NCBI GenBank assembly: GCA_038529355.1
Contig: JBCBDU010000072.1
Span: forward strand, 1-7,493
Reading direction: 5' to 3'
Length of the DNA stretch: 7,493 nt
Source of the DNA: CALBPI01 sp038529355
GTDB taxonomy: Bacteria > Pseudomonadota > Gammaproteobacteria > Steroidobacterales > Woeseiaceae
Part shown: piece by piece, positions 1-6,893 of the stretch
Numbering within the stretch: the stretch's first letter is position 1
Layout of the letters: every line of letters starts with the position of its first letter
Translations under genes and position numbers: made by a program
Notes under the pieces: generated by a model
Databases searched by the model: none
Seen by the model: the letters and a program-made list of their open reading frames with translations, nothing else
What the model was told of the DNA's origin: nothing

Positions 1-1
1 G

Positions 2-175
2 CCGGTGCCCGACGCTTCCTTGCCGGCCGTCGAGATTTGTTCGGACAAGTCAGCAGCAGGGCAGATGCGCATGAGCATCCTGAATACTGCGCACTCGGGT
101 CGCTTCTCGACCGACCGCACGATGCAGGATTACAACGAAGACATCTGGCGTCTGCTGCCGCTGAAGAAACAGTAG
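2..175 (+). CDS. glgP: Glycogen/alpha-glucan phosphorylase, C-terminal fragment (5' end outside window)
   Basis: Only the last 57 codons are present, open from the window edge to the TAG at 173-175. The end reads MSILNTAHSGRFSTDRTM followed by QDYNEDIW, which matches the conserved C-terminal end of GT35 glycogen phosphorylases (the 'SSDRTI..Y...IW' element). These cytoplasmic, PLP-dependent enzymes release glucose-1-phosphate from the non-reducing ends of glycogen or maltodextrin. The catalytic core and PLP lysine lie upstream and cannot be checked. The stop codon shares one base with the GTG start of glgX (TAGTG), so the two are probably co-transcribed and translationally coupled; phosphorylase and debranching enzyme act on the same polymer. 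Upstream of the conserved block, the aromatic residue often seen before 'RMSI' appears to be alanine (SDKSAAGQMRMSI), and the first residues are not recognisable. The gene assignment is good; the exact symbol is inferred from family and context. Confidence 0.82.
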   Translation, partial: PVPDASLPAVEICSDKSAAGQMRMSILNTAHSGRFSTDRTMQDYNEDIWRLLPLKKQ

Positions 176-2226
176 TGATTGAGCTTGGCGATCCGACCCG
201 CCTGGGCGCCACTGCGCGCGCCGGCGGCGTAAACTTTGCGCTGTTTTCCGAGACTGCCAGCGACGTCGAGCTGTGTTTGTTCGACAGCAGCGGTGGCGAG
301 ACGCAACGGCTGCGCCTGCCGGGTCAACACAATGGCGTCTGGCACGGTTTTGTGCCGGGGTTGCAAGCCGGCCAGCGCTACGGCTATCGCGTGCACGGCG
401 AATGGCAACCGCAAGGCGGCGCGTGGTTCAATCCGCACAAGCTGCTGATCGACCCGTACGCACGACTGCTCACCGGCGACTTCACGTGGCACTCGGCGTT
501 GTTCGCGCTGGCACCGGACAGCGTTGGCAAAGACACGCCTGCGATGGACACGCGCGACAGCGCACCGTACCTGCCGCGCAGCGTCGTCACCGAAGCGTCC
601 ACGCCCATCGCGAAACGCCCGCTGCGCCGTTGGCGCGACACCGTCATTTACGAAACCAACGTGCGCGGCTACACGATGCGCCACCCGGCGCTGAACGACG
701 CCGAGCGCGGCAAGTTCGCCGGCCTGTCGAACGGTGCGATTGTCGATGCGCTGCGCTCGCTCGGTATCACCGCCATCGAATTGCTGCCCGTGCATGCGTT
801 CGTGGACGAGCAGTTTCTCGGCGACAAGGGGCTTGCCAACGCGTGGGGTTACAACACGCTGAATTTCTTCGCGCCGATGAACCGCTACGCCGGCGATGCG
901 CCGCTCGATGAGTTTCGTCACATGGTGCAGGCGCTGCACGATGCGAACATCGAGGTGATTCTGGATGTCGTGTACAACCACACGGCCGAGGGTGGTTACG
1001 GCGGCCCGAACCTGTCGTTCCGCGGCATCGACAACATGAGTTATTACCGCGTGATGCCCGAACAGCGCGGCGCCTACATCAACGACACCGGCACCGGCAA
1101 CACGATCAACGCCGATCATCCAGCGGTGCAGCAACTGGTCGTCGACAGCCTCAAGTATTGGGCGCGCGACATGGGCGTGGACGGGTTCCGTTTTGATCTC
1201 GCGCCGATCCTTGGTCGCAAGTTTACCGGCTTCAATACCGACCATCCGCTGTTGCACAAGATCACGACCGATGGCGTGCTACGCCATTGCAAACTGATTG
1301 CTGAGCCGTGGGATATCGGACCTGGCGGCTACCAACTTGGGCAGTTCCCGCCGACGTGGTCGGAGTGGAACGACCGCTATCGCGATGCGCTGCGGCAATA
1401 CTGGCGCGGTGATGATCGCCAGGCACCGGCCCTCGCCCGCCGATTGCACGGCTCAGCAGACATTTTTGAAGCTGGGCAGCGCGAGCCTCGCGCCAGCGTC
1501 AACTTCATCACGAGCCACGACGGCTTCACGCTGCGCGATCTGGTGAGCTACTCCAAACCGCATAACCTGGCGAACGGCGAAGACAACCGCGACGGCCACC
1601 AACACAACTACAGCGACAACCACGGCGCCGAGGGTCCGACGACCGATCGCGACATTAACGCGATCCGCGCACGCCAGCAACGCAATCTGCTGGCCGCTCT
1701 GCTGTTCTCGCAAGGCACGCCGATGTTGCTGGCCGGCGATGAAATCGGCCACACGCAACACGGCAACAACAACGCCTACGCGCAAGACAACGACACGACG
1801 TGGATCGATTGGGAACACGCCGATCTGGATCTGCGCGAAGACGTGCAGCGACTGCTCGAGCTGCGCGCGCAAACACCGCTGCTGCGCCAGTCGCGCTATC
1901 GCCACGGCCAAACCACGAACGCGAAAGGCTTGCGCAGCATCGAGTGGCTCGCACCGTCCGGCAGCGAGCTGCACGGCCTGGACTGGCACCACGTGCGCGC
2001 GATGACGCTGCTGCTGGTGGCCACCGACGAAGACGACACCGCGCCACACGCAGCCATCGCGCTAGTCATGAACCCGACCGAACACACCAAGACGTTCACG
2101 CTGCCGGTCGTGGCCGACTCCGGCCAATGGCACATCGCTTATCACTCGACCAGCAGCGCGCCGGAATTTGCCAAGACTGAACTGACACTTCCGGACAAAG
2201 CCTTGACGCTGCTGCGCTGGCACTAG
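175..2226 (+). CDS. glgX: Glycogen debranching enzyme GlgX (GH13, isoamylase type)
   Basis: 683 residues, close to the usual 650-720 of the family. It hydrolyses alpha-1,6 branch points of phosphorylase-limit glycogen in the cytoplasm, releasing short maltooligosaccharides. The N-terminal CBM48-like domain carries GVNFALFSETASDVELCLFD (about residues 15-35). The GH13 barrel motifs are all present: DVVYNHT (264-270), GFRFDLA with nucleophile D341, AEPWD with acid/base E377, and TSHDG with transition-state D449. The GlgX/TreX-type stretch with EDNRDGHQHN and GAEGPT and the GDEIGHTQHGNNNAY block follow, then a small C-terminal beta domain. The frame is open further upstream to position 37, but that part overlaps the phosphorylase end in another frame. 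Homology begins right after the GTG at 175, which overlaps the upstream stop, so GTG 175 is chosen. The ribosome site is weak (GAAGAAA), consistent with coupling. The last 133 nt before the stop recur, diverged, at 2426-2558. Confidence 0.93.
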   Translation: MIELGDPTRLGATARAGGVNFALFSETASDVELCLFDSSGGETQRLRLPGQHNGVWHGFVPGLQAGQRYGYRVHGEWQPQGGAWFNPHKLLIDPYARLLTGDFTWHSALFALAPDSVGKDTPAMDTRDSAPYLPRSVVTEASTPIAKRPLRRWRDTVIYETNVRGYTMRHPALNDAERGKFAGLSNGAIVDALRSLGITAIELLPVHAFVDEQFLGDKGLANAWGYNTLNFFAPMNRYAGDAPLDEFRHMVQALHDANIEVILDVVYNHTAEGGYGGPNLSFRGIDNMSYYRVMPEQRGAYINDTGTGNTINADHPAVQQLVVDSLKYWARDMGVDGFRFDLAPILGRKFTGFNTDHPLLHKITTDGVLRHCKLIAEPWDIGPGGYQLGQFPPTWSEWNDRYRDALRQYWRGDDRQAPALARRLHGSADIFEAGQREPRASVNFITSHDGFTLRDLVSYSKPHNLANGEDNRDGHQHNYSDNHGAEGPTTDRDINAIRARQQRNLLAALLFSQGTPMLLAGDEIGHTQHGNNNAYAQDNDTTWIDWEHADLDLREDVQRLLELRAQTPLLRQSRYRHGQTTNAKGLRSIEWLAPSGSELHGLDWHHVRAMTLLLVATDEDDTAPHAAIALVMNPTEHTKTFTLPVVADSGQWHIAYHSTSSAPEFAKTELTLPDKALTLLRWH

Positions 2227-2228
2227 TA

Positions 2229-2276
2229 CTTGGCGCACTCGTGGCGTGAACGCGCCCCGGCCAGTGCGAGGCCAAG
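2229..2276 (+). other. Possible RNA hairpin just after glgX
   Basis: CTTGG-CGCACT at 2229-2239 can pair with AGTGCG (2263-2268) and CCAAG (2272-2276), leaving a 3-nt bulge; a small GGCG/CGCC helix is possible inside. It starts two bases after the glgX stop. No T-run follows, so it is not a standard intrinsic terminator. It could stabilise the 3' end of the glg transcript or be chance pairing in GC-rich DNA. Confidence 0.3.
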
Positions 2277-2350
2277 GAAATGAGGCAAAGCATCAACCGC
2301 GGCTATTGAGCGAACGACCCGAAGCAACACCATTCAGGCTTGAACGCCGT

Positions 2351-2564
2351 GGGTCTCGCTCTAATCACTCCAGTCTCCGCTCTGGGCTACGATCACTCCG
2401 CCCACCGATCGAATCAGCACAAAAAGACTTTCACTCTGCTCGTCGTGGCCTATACCAGCCCATGGCACATCGCTTATCACTCAAACAGCAGTACGCCGAA
2501 ATTTGCCCCCACTGAACTGACGCTTCCGGACAAAGCTCTGACGCTGCTGCGCTGGCACGCGTAG
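2351..2564 (+). pseudogene. Decayed duplicate of the glgX 3' end
   Basis: Positions 2426-2558 align without gaps to the end of glgX (2091-2223, offset 335), with 113 of 133 bases identical by hand count. In the same frame the encoded end, KTFTL..VVA then WHIAYHS and ELTLPDKALTLLRWH, matches the GlgX C-terminus at 36 of 45 residues. It then ends with one extra alanine codon and TAG (2562-2564). Before this block similarity fades: GLALITP (2351-2371) resembles the AIALVMNP strand of GlgX, separated by about 16 unrelated codons. The frame is open only from about 2340, with no plausible start or ribosome site, and no barrel or catalytic motif is present, so this cannot be a working debranching enzyme. 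Nine of 45 residues differ, including several normally buried positions, which fits relaxed constraint. The likely origin is an old tandem duplication or second glgX mostly removed by deletion. The left edge is approximate. Confidence 0.75.
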
Positions 2565-2615
2565 TCAGCAGCTTTTCCCGAGCGCCTGATGTGACGCGCC
2601 CGTGCCCTGTTGCGG

Positions 2616-2621
2616 TAGAAT
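2616..2621 (+). promoter_or_regulatory. Candidate -10 box for the ferredoxin-NADP reductase gene
   Basis: TAGAAT at 2616-2621 lies about 36 nt before the chosen GTG start and resembles a sigma-70 -10 box, giving a short leader. No convincing -35 box is seen at 16-18 nt; the best is a TGAC-containing stretch near 2590-2596, which is too far away. Treated as weak. Confidence 0.3.
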
Positions 2622-2657
2622 GTCGGGCTATTGCACAGATCAACACAGGACACTTGG

Positions 2658-3686
2658 GTGATTCAAACAGACGTAGTGATTGTCGGCGCGGGACCTTGCG
2701 GTCTTTTTCAGGTGTTTGAGCTCGGCCTGCTCGGGCTCAAAGCGCACGTCGTGGATTCGATTCGCCAACCCGGCGGCCAGTGCACCGAGCTGTATCCCGA
2801 TAAACCGATTTACGACATCCCCGCCGTGCCGGTGTGCACCGGCGAAGAGCTCACCGACAACCTGCTCAAGCAAATTGAGCCGTTCGGCGCGACGCTGCAC
2901 CTGGGCGAGGAAGTCACCGAGCTCAAGCGCACCGACGACGACCGCTTTCACGTCACGACCAGCAACGGCACCGAGTTCGATGCGGGCGCGATTGTCATCG
3001 CCGCGGGCGTCGGTTCGTTCCAGCCGCGCCAGATTCGTGCCGAGAACGTGGCGGACTTTGAAGAGAGCAGCATCCGCTATCGCGTGCGCAACCCGGAGCA
3101 ATACGCCGGCAAGCGCCTGGCCATTTTCGGCGGCGGTGATTCAGCGCTCGACTGGGTGCTGGCGCTGCACCCGATTGCCGAGCACATCACGCTCGTGCAT
3201 CGCCGCGATGAATACCGCGCCGTGGACGCCTCCGTCGACAAGATGCGCGCGCTGGTGGCCGCCGGCGACATGGACCTGATCGAAAACGCCAAAGCCACAG
3301 CCTTCCACGGCAGCGACGGCCAGATCGCATCCATCGACCTGAAAACCAAAGCCGGCGACGAACACACCATTGAGGCTGACTTCGCGCTGGTGTTCTTCGG
3401 CCTGGCGCCGAAGCTTGGCCCGATTGCCGACTGGGGTCTGGACATCAACCGCAAGACGATCAACGTCGACACCGAGAAGTTCGAGACCAGCGAGCCCGGC
3501 ATCTACGCCGTCGGCGACATCAACTTCTACCCCGGCAAGAAGAAGCTGATCCTGTCCGGCTTCCACGAGGCGGCGCTGGCCGCGTTCGCGATCAAGTCGC
3601 GACTGGAGCCCGGCAAGAAGGTGCATCTGCAGTACACAACGACGAGCCCAGTCATGCACGAACGCCTGGGCGTCGGCGACGAATAG
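2658..3686 (+). CDS. Ferredoxin/flavodoxin-NADP(+) reductase, thioredoxin-reductase-like type
   Basis: 342 residues, a normal length for this family (EC 1.18.1.2, YumC-like). It is a cytoplasmic FAD enzyme that passes electrons between NADPH and ferredoxin or flavodoxin. FAD site: VIVGAGPCGLFQ with GAGPCG at 10-15, and the C-terminal AVGDIN with D287. NADPH site: FGGGDSALDW with GGGDSA at 158-163, followed by VHRRDEYRA, whose arginines suit the 2'-phosphate. The CxxC redox pair of true thioredoxin reductase is absent between the domains, and the C-terminal YPGKKKLILSGFHEAA is typical of the ferredoxin reductase group. GTG 2658 is preferred because AGGA sits 7 nt upstream (2647-2650) and the fold begins just after it. 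A TTG at 2631 in frame would add nine poorly conserved residues. It sits alone: 431 nt after glgX and 141 nt before tetR. The electron partner is not in the window. Confidence 0.9.
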   Translation: MIQTDVVIVGAGPCGLFQVFELGLLGLKAHVVDSIRQPGGQCTELYPDKPIYDIPAVPVCTGEELTDNLLKQIEPFGATLHLGEEVTELKRTDDDRFHVTTSNGTEFDAGAIVIAAGVGSFQPRQIRAENVADFEESSIRYRVRNPEQYAGKRLAIFGGGDSALDWVLALHPIAEHITLVHRRDEYRAVDASVDKMRALVAAGDMDLIENAKATAFHGSDGQIASIDLKTKAGDEHTIEADFALVFFGLAPKLGPIADWGLDINRKTINVDTEKFETSEPGIYAVGDINFYPGKKKLILSGFHEAALAAFAIKSRLEPGKKVHLQYTTTSPVMHERLGVGDE

Positions 3687-3698
3687 TCGCGTTATGTT

Positions 3699-3717
3699 AA
3701 TAATTCACTCGCTCTAT
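3699..3717 (+). repeat. Upstream copy of the AATAATTCA-N5-TCTAT repeat
   Basis: AATAATTCA (3699-3707), five bases, then TCTAT (3713-3717). The same words at the same spacing recur at 3785-3803 inside the tetR promoter, 86 bp downstream. In this copy the TCTAT is half of the 14-bp palindrome at 3712-3725. The pair may be duplicated operator sites; the function is inferred. Confidence 0.5.
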
Positions 3718-3725
3718 CGATAGAG
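3712..3725. promoter_or_regulatory. 14-bp perfect palindrome, candidate operator
   Basis: CTCTATCGATAGAG is its own reverse complement. It lies in the AT-rich gap 26 bp after the reductase stop and about 100 bp before the TetR-family gene. TetR proteins bind short palindromes as dimers and often repress their own promoter, so an operator is possible. It has no U-tract on either side, so it does not look like a terminator. Confidence 0.4.
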
Positions 3726-3780
3726 AAAGAGAACTAAGTCACTGTTTCTTAATATTTACTGAAATTTTTTGCCAATCGGC

Positions 3781-3808
3781 TTGCAATAATTCAATAGGTC
3801 TATAGAAT
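3781..3808 (+). promoter_or_regulatory. Candidate sigma-70 promoter of tetR, overlapping a repeat
   Basis: TTGCAA (3781-3786), 16 nt, TAGAAT (3803-3808), the latter within TATAGAAT. It sits in the AT-rich intergenic gap and would start transcription a few bases before the ATG at 3828, giving a very short leader. The second copy of AATAATTCA-N5-TCTAT (3785-3803) and the palindrome TCTATAGA (3799-3806) overlap it, which is a natural place for a repressor to act. A similar element lies before the gene at 7310. Confidence 0.5.
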
Positions 3809-3827
3809 TCCGCATCACTTGATATTG

Positions 3828-4448
3828 ATGACGGAAGTTATGGCAGCGCAAGCCCACCCCCGCTACGAACAACAGAAACTGGCCGCGATTCGCGCGGCGG
3901 CCAGCGTGTTCGCTGATCTTGGCTATCACGGCGCCAGCACCAAGCTGATCGCCGAGCGCATGGGCATCAAGCAGGCCAGCCTTTACTACTACTTCAAGTC
4001 CAAGCAGCAGGCGTTAGCCGAGGTGTGCCTGTACGGCCTCGAGAACTACGTCGAGCGACTGACGATGATCGCCACGGCGCGCCAGCCGTTTGCCGCGCAG
4101 CTCTTGTCCGTCTTCAACGCACACCTGGCCGCCTACCGCGAAAAGAACGAGGCGCTGAAGGTCTACAACGACGAGCGGCTGTATTTGCCCGAAGACGCGC
4201 GCACCGAGCTCAAAGAGCTGGGCAGCGGCTACCGGCAAGTGCTCGAGTCACTGTTTGAGAAAGCCGTCGCGGCGGGCGACTTGCGCGACGACGTCGATTG
4301 TCACTTCGCAGCCCAGGCTGTGATCGGCATCGGCAACGCCTGGGGCGATCTGATCGTTCGTGACAGAGATCTGGATGTTGTCAGCATCGCGCACAAATGC
4401 ACGGACATGCTGCTCAACGGCTTCGCCCCGCTGCCCGAGACACACTGA
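3828..4448 (+). CDS. TetR-family transcriptional regulator
   Basis: 206 residues from ATG 3828. The N-terminal TetR helix-turn-helix domain is clear: IRAAASVFADLGYHGAST (about 21-38), then KLIAERMGIKQASLYYYFKSK (39-59), including the family's recognition-helix signature. The C-terminal part (about 65-206) is a helical ligand-binding and dimerisation domain resembling the KstR2/FadR-like branch (RLYLPEDARTELKEL, VLESLFEKAVAAGDLRDDV). Regulators of that branch often sense acyl-CoA-like ligands, but no ligand can be read here. Start choice: ATG 3828 lies 20 nt after the -10 box, the same spacing as at the 7310 gene, but has no ribosome site; ATG 3840 has GGAAG only 2 nt upstream; TTG 3819 is least likely. 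It lies 44 nt before the sulfate-activation gene on the same strand, so co-transcription is likely. A role in regulating itself and that gene is inferred from position only. Confidence 0.88.
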   Translation: MTEVMAAQAHPRYEQQKLAAIRAAASVFADLGYHGASTKLIAERMGIKQASLYYYFKSKQQALAEVCLYGLENYVERLTMIATARQPFAAQLLSVFNAHLAAYREKNEALKVYNDERLYLPEDARTELKELGSGYRQVLESLFEKAVAAGDLRDDVDCHFAAQAVIGIGNAWGDLIVRDRDLDVVSIAHKCTDMLLNGFAPLPETH

Positions 4449-4477
4449 ACACCACTTAACTAGAACTGTAATTATCC

Positions 4478-4485
4478 AAGAAGGA
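4478..4485 (+). promoter_or_regulatory. Strong ribosome binding site for the sulfurylase/kinase gene
   Basis: AAGAAGGA lies 7 nt before ATG 4493 and is the best Shine-Dalgarno match in the window. It fixes the start of the next gene and implies high translation compared with its neighbours, most of which have weak sites. Confidence 0.7.
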
Positions 4486-4492
4486 ACACATC

Positions 4493-6205
4493 ATGGGTGC
4501 TTTTAAAGAGCCGCACGGCGGCAAACTGGTAGATCTTTACCTGGCCGAAGACAAGGCCGATCAAATCAAGGCCGAAGCCAAAGACTATCCGTCGTGGGAT
4601 CTGACCTCGCGCCAGTTGTGCGACCTGGACCTGATGATGTGTGGCGCGTTCTCGCCACTCGACGGCTTCCTGACCGAAGACGACTACAACCGCGTGCGCG
4701 ATGAGATGCGTCTGACCAGCGATGTGCTGTGGCCGATGCCGATCACGCTGGACGTGACCGAAGCATTCGCCGAAACGATCAAGGTCGGCGACACCGTTGC
4801 CCTGCGTGACGCCGAAGGCGTGATGCTGGCCGTCATCGACGTCAGCGACATCTGGACGCCGGACAAGGCGCTGGAAGCTGAGCGCGTGTTTGGCAGCACC
4901 GATGAGAAACACCCGGCGGTGGACTACCTGTTCAACCGCGCCGGCAACGTTTACGTGGGCGGCAAGGTGCGCGGCATCGAGCCTCCGACGTTCTATGATT
5001 TCAAACTGCTGCGCGACACCCCGTCGGAGCTGCGCGGCCGCTTCCGCAAACTGGGCTGGCGCAAAGTCGTTGCGTTCCAAACACGTAACCCGCTGCACCG
5101 TGCGCACCAGGAGCTTACGTTCCGCGCCGCGCGCGAAGTCGAAGCGAACTTGTTGATCCAACCGGTTGTTGGTATGACCAAGCCGGGCGACATCGATCAC
5201 TTCACGCGCGTGCGTTGTTACGAGCACGTGCTGGATCAGTACCCCGAGCAAACCACGTCACTGAGCCTGTTGAACCTGGCCATGCGTATGGCCGGTCCGC
5301 GCGAGGCGCTGTGGCACGCACTGATTCGCAAGAACTATGGCTGCACGCACTTCATCGTCGGTCGCGACCACGCAGGTCCTGGCGACGACTCGAACGGCAA
5401 CCCGTTCTACGGCCCGTACGACGCGCAGGACATGTTCAAAGAGTACGAAGATGAGATGGACATCTCGATGGTGCCGTTCAAGATGATGGTGTATGTCGAG
5501 AACAAAGCCGAGTACATGCCGGCCGACGACACCACACCGACCGACAAAGTGTTGAACCTGTCGGGCACCGAGTTCCGTCGCCGTCTGCGCGAAGGCCTCG
5601 ACATTCCGGAATGGTTCTCGTACCCGAGCGTTGTTGCCGAGCTGCGTAAAGCGCATCCGCCGAAAAACAAGCAAGGCTTCACGGTGTTCTTCACCGGTCT
5701 TTCAGGCTCCGGTAAATCAACGGTTGCTAACGCGCTAATGACGAAGCTGCTCGAAAATGGCTCGCGTCCGGTCACGCTGCTTGATGGTGACGTCGTGCGC
5801 AAGAACCTTTCAAGCGAGTTGAACTTCAGCAAAGAGCACCGCGACCTGAACATTCAGCGCATCGGTTACGTGGCGAGCGAGATCACAAAGAACGGCGGCA
5901 TCGCCATTTGTGCACCGATCGCGCCGTACTCTGCGACGCGTCGCCAGGTCCGCGAGACGATCGAACCGCTGGGTGGCTTCATTGAAGTGTTCGTTTCTAC
6001 GCCGATCGAAACCTGCGAAGCACGCGATCGCAAAGGTTTGTACGCCAAAGCGCGCGCTGGCCTGATCAAAGGCTTCACCGGCATCGACGATCCGTACGAA
6101 GCGCCGCAGAACGCAGAGCTCGACATCAACACGGCCGAGTTGTCTGCCGATCTTGCCGCGCACCGGGTTTTGATCACGCTTGAGAAATTGGGATACATCA
6201 AATAA
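4493..6205 (+). CDS. Bifunctional sulfate adenylyltransferase / adenylylsulfate kinase
   Basis: 570 residues, fusing the two sulfate-activation enzymes. Residues 1 to about 385 are a monomeric-type ATP sulfurylase (sulfate + ATP to APS + PPi): the N-terminal TSRQLCDLDLMMCGAFSPL segment, the active-site QTRNPLHRAHQE (196-207) with both histidines H202 and H205, and GRDHAGPG (290-297). Residues about 395-570 are APS kinase (APS + ATP to PAPS): P-loop GLSGSGKS (402-409), DGDVVRKNLS starting at D431, the FSKEHRDLNIQRIGYVA segment, APIAPYSATRR, and the lid KGLYAKARAG from K514. Both halves look catalytically intact. This differs from the CysD/CysN heterodimer common in proteobacteria and resembles the sulfurylase-kinase fusions of Aquifex and some other bacteria. 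The start ATG has a strong ribosome site. The stop shares one base with the pyrophosphatase start. PAPS could feed assimilation or sulfotransferases; no reductase gene is nearby. Confidence 0.95.
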   Translation: MGAFKEPHGGKLVDLYLAEDKADQIKAEAKDYPSWDLTSRQLCDLDLMMCGAFSPLDGFLTEDDYNRVRDEMRLTSDVLWPMPITLDVTEAFAETIKVGDTVALRDAEGVMLAVIDVSDIWTPDKALEAERVFGSTDEKHPAVDYLFNRAGNVYVGGKVRGIEPPTFYDFKLLRDTPSELRGRFRKLGWRKVVAFQTRNPLHRAHQELTFRAAREVEANLLIQPVVGMTKPGDIDHFTRVRCYEHVLDQYPEQTTSLSLLNLAMRMAGPREALWHALIRKNYGCTHFIVGRDHAGPGDDSNGNPFYGPYDAQDMFKEYEDEMDISMVPFKMMVYVENKAEYMPADDTTPTDKVLNLSGTEFRRRLREGLDIPEWFSYPSVVAELRKAHPPKNKQGFTVFFTGLSGSGKSTVANALMTKLLENGSRPVTLLDGDVVRKNLSSELNFSKEHRDLNIQRIGYVASEITKNGGIAICAPIAPYSATRRQVRETIEPLGGFIEVFVSTPIETCEARDRKGLYAKARAGLIKGFTGIDDPYEAPQNAELDINTAELSADLAAHRVLITLEKLGYIK

Positions 6206-6834
6206 TGAGCGACAAAACTCCTTACGCGTATCACCGACCGCATCCGTGGCACGGGCTTCGGCCCGGCCGCGAGGCGCCGGACAAGGTCAACGTGTTCGTC
6301 GAAATGACACCGTTTGATGTGGTGAAGTACGAGATCGATAAAGAGACCGGCTTCATCCACGTCGACCGCCCGCAACGCACCACGGCGCAGATGCCGTGCC
6401 TGTACGGTTTCATCCCGCAAACCTACTGCGCCGAAAAAGTCTGCAGGCTTAGCCCGAACGCCACCGTAGGCGACGGCGACGCGCTGGACATTTGCGTGCT
6501 GAGCGAACGCCCGGTCAACCGCGCAGAAATCACGCTGCGCGCCTGGGTGGTTGGCGGACTGAAGATGGTCGACAAAGGCGAAGCCGACGACAAGATCGTT
6601 GCGATTTTGGAAGGCGACTTCGTGCACGGCCACATCCGCGACATCGACGACCTGCCGTCTATCGCCATTGAACGCATCCAGCACTACTTCCAGACCTACA
6701 AGATGACGCCGGGCAACACCGACGTGGTCGCCGGCCTGGAACCGTACGGACGCAAACACGCGATCGAAGTGATCGAAGCATCGATGGAAGATTATCGGCG
6801 CCACTTTGGTGACCATCCGGCTTATACCGGATAG
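6205..6834 (+). CDS. ppa: Inorganic pyrophosphatase, family I
   Basis: 209 residues, slightly longer than the E. coli enzyme. It hydrolyses pyrophosphate to two phosphates in the cytoplasm using Mg2+. Visible motifs: KYEIDKETGFIHVDRPQR (about 45-62), PCLYGFIPQTYC, the metal-binding signature DGDALDI (90-96) with D90, D92 and D95, then GGLKMVD with D123 and ADDK with D128, D129 and K130. The signature normally has P or E where A93 stands; the acidic ligands are kept, so activity is expected. The overall style (YGFIPQTYC, GEADDKIVAIL) resembles the pyrophosphatase subgroup known from Bacteroidetes and spirochaetes more than the E. coli type. ATG 6205 overlaps the TAA of the sulfurylase gene (TAATG) and has no good ribosome site, pointing to translational coupling. 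The context fits exactly: it removes the pyrophosphate made by ATP sulfurylase, whose equilibrium is unfavourable. Symbol given by family. Confidence 0.92.
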   Translation: MSDKTPYAYHRPHPWHGLRPGREAPDKVNVFVEMTPFDVVKYEIDKETGFIHVDRPQRTTAQMPCLYGFIPQTYCAEKVCRLSPNATVGDGDALDICVLSERPVNRAEITLRAWVVGGLKMVDKGEADDKIVAILEGDFVHGHIRDIDDLPSIAIERIQHYFQTYKMTPGNTDVVAGLEPYGRKHAIEVIEASMEDYRRHFGDHPAYTG

Positions 6835-6856
6835 GGAGCGCACCTGCCCTGCTCCT

Positions 6857-6893
6857 AAGCCCGCGTGCGGTTTCGTGCGCGGGCTTTTTTATT
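6857..6893 (+). terminator. Intrinsic terminator after ppa
   Basis: AAGCCCGCG (6857-6865) pairs perfectly with CGCGGGCTT (6878-6886); further G-U pairs can extend the stem inward. Six T's (6885-6890) follow. It begins 23 nt after the pyrophosphatase stop and ends the tetR-sulfurylase-ppa transcript. Confidence 0.92.

Noticed and set aside
2..70. Possible frameshift in the phosphorylase fragment before RMSILNTA
   Set aside because: The first residues are poorly recognisable, but the frame is open throughout and the other two frames give no better match, so natural divergence is simpler.
37..174. N-terminal extension of the glgX frame upstream of GTG 175
   Set aside because: This part overlaps the phosphorylase C-terminus in another frame and its translation is not GlgX-like; homology begins right after GTG 175.
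130..1257. Long open frame on the - strand across glgX
   Set aside because: Opposite-strand shadow of a GC-rich gene; low-complexity Arg/Val/Ala-rich translation with no motif, while the + strand frame is an unmistakable GlgX.
2246..2515. 89-codon + strand frame between glgX and the reductase gene
   Set aside because: It is out of frame with the glgX-derived relic it crosses, is Arg/Ser-rich and has no motif.
3740..3772. TTTC ... GAAA followed by a T-run as a terminator of the reductase gene
   Set aside because: Only four A/T-rich base pairs with a long loop; too weak to be an intrinsic terminator.
3687..3827. Mobile-element ends or attachment site in the AT-rich gap
   Set aside because: The repeats here are direct and promoter-associated; there are no terminal inverted repeats, transposase remains or tRNA nearby.
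5866..6843. 325-codon open frame on the - strand
   Set aside because: It lies antisense to the end of the APS kinase domain and the whole pyrophosphatase, both of which have clear family motifs; its own translation matches nothing recognised.
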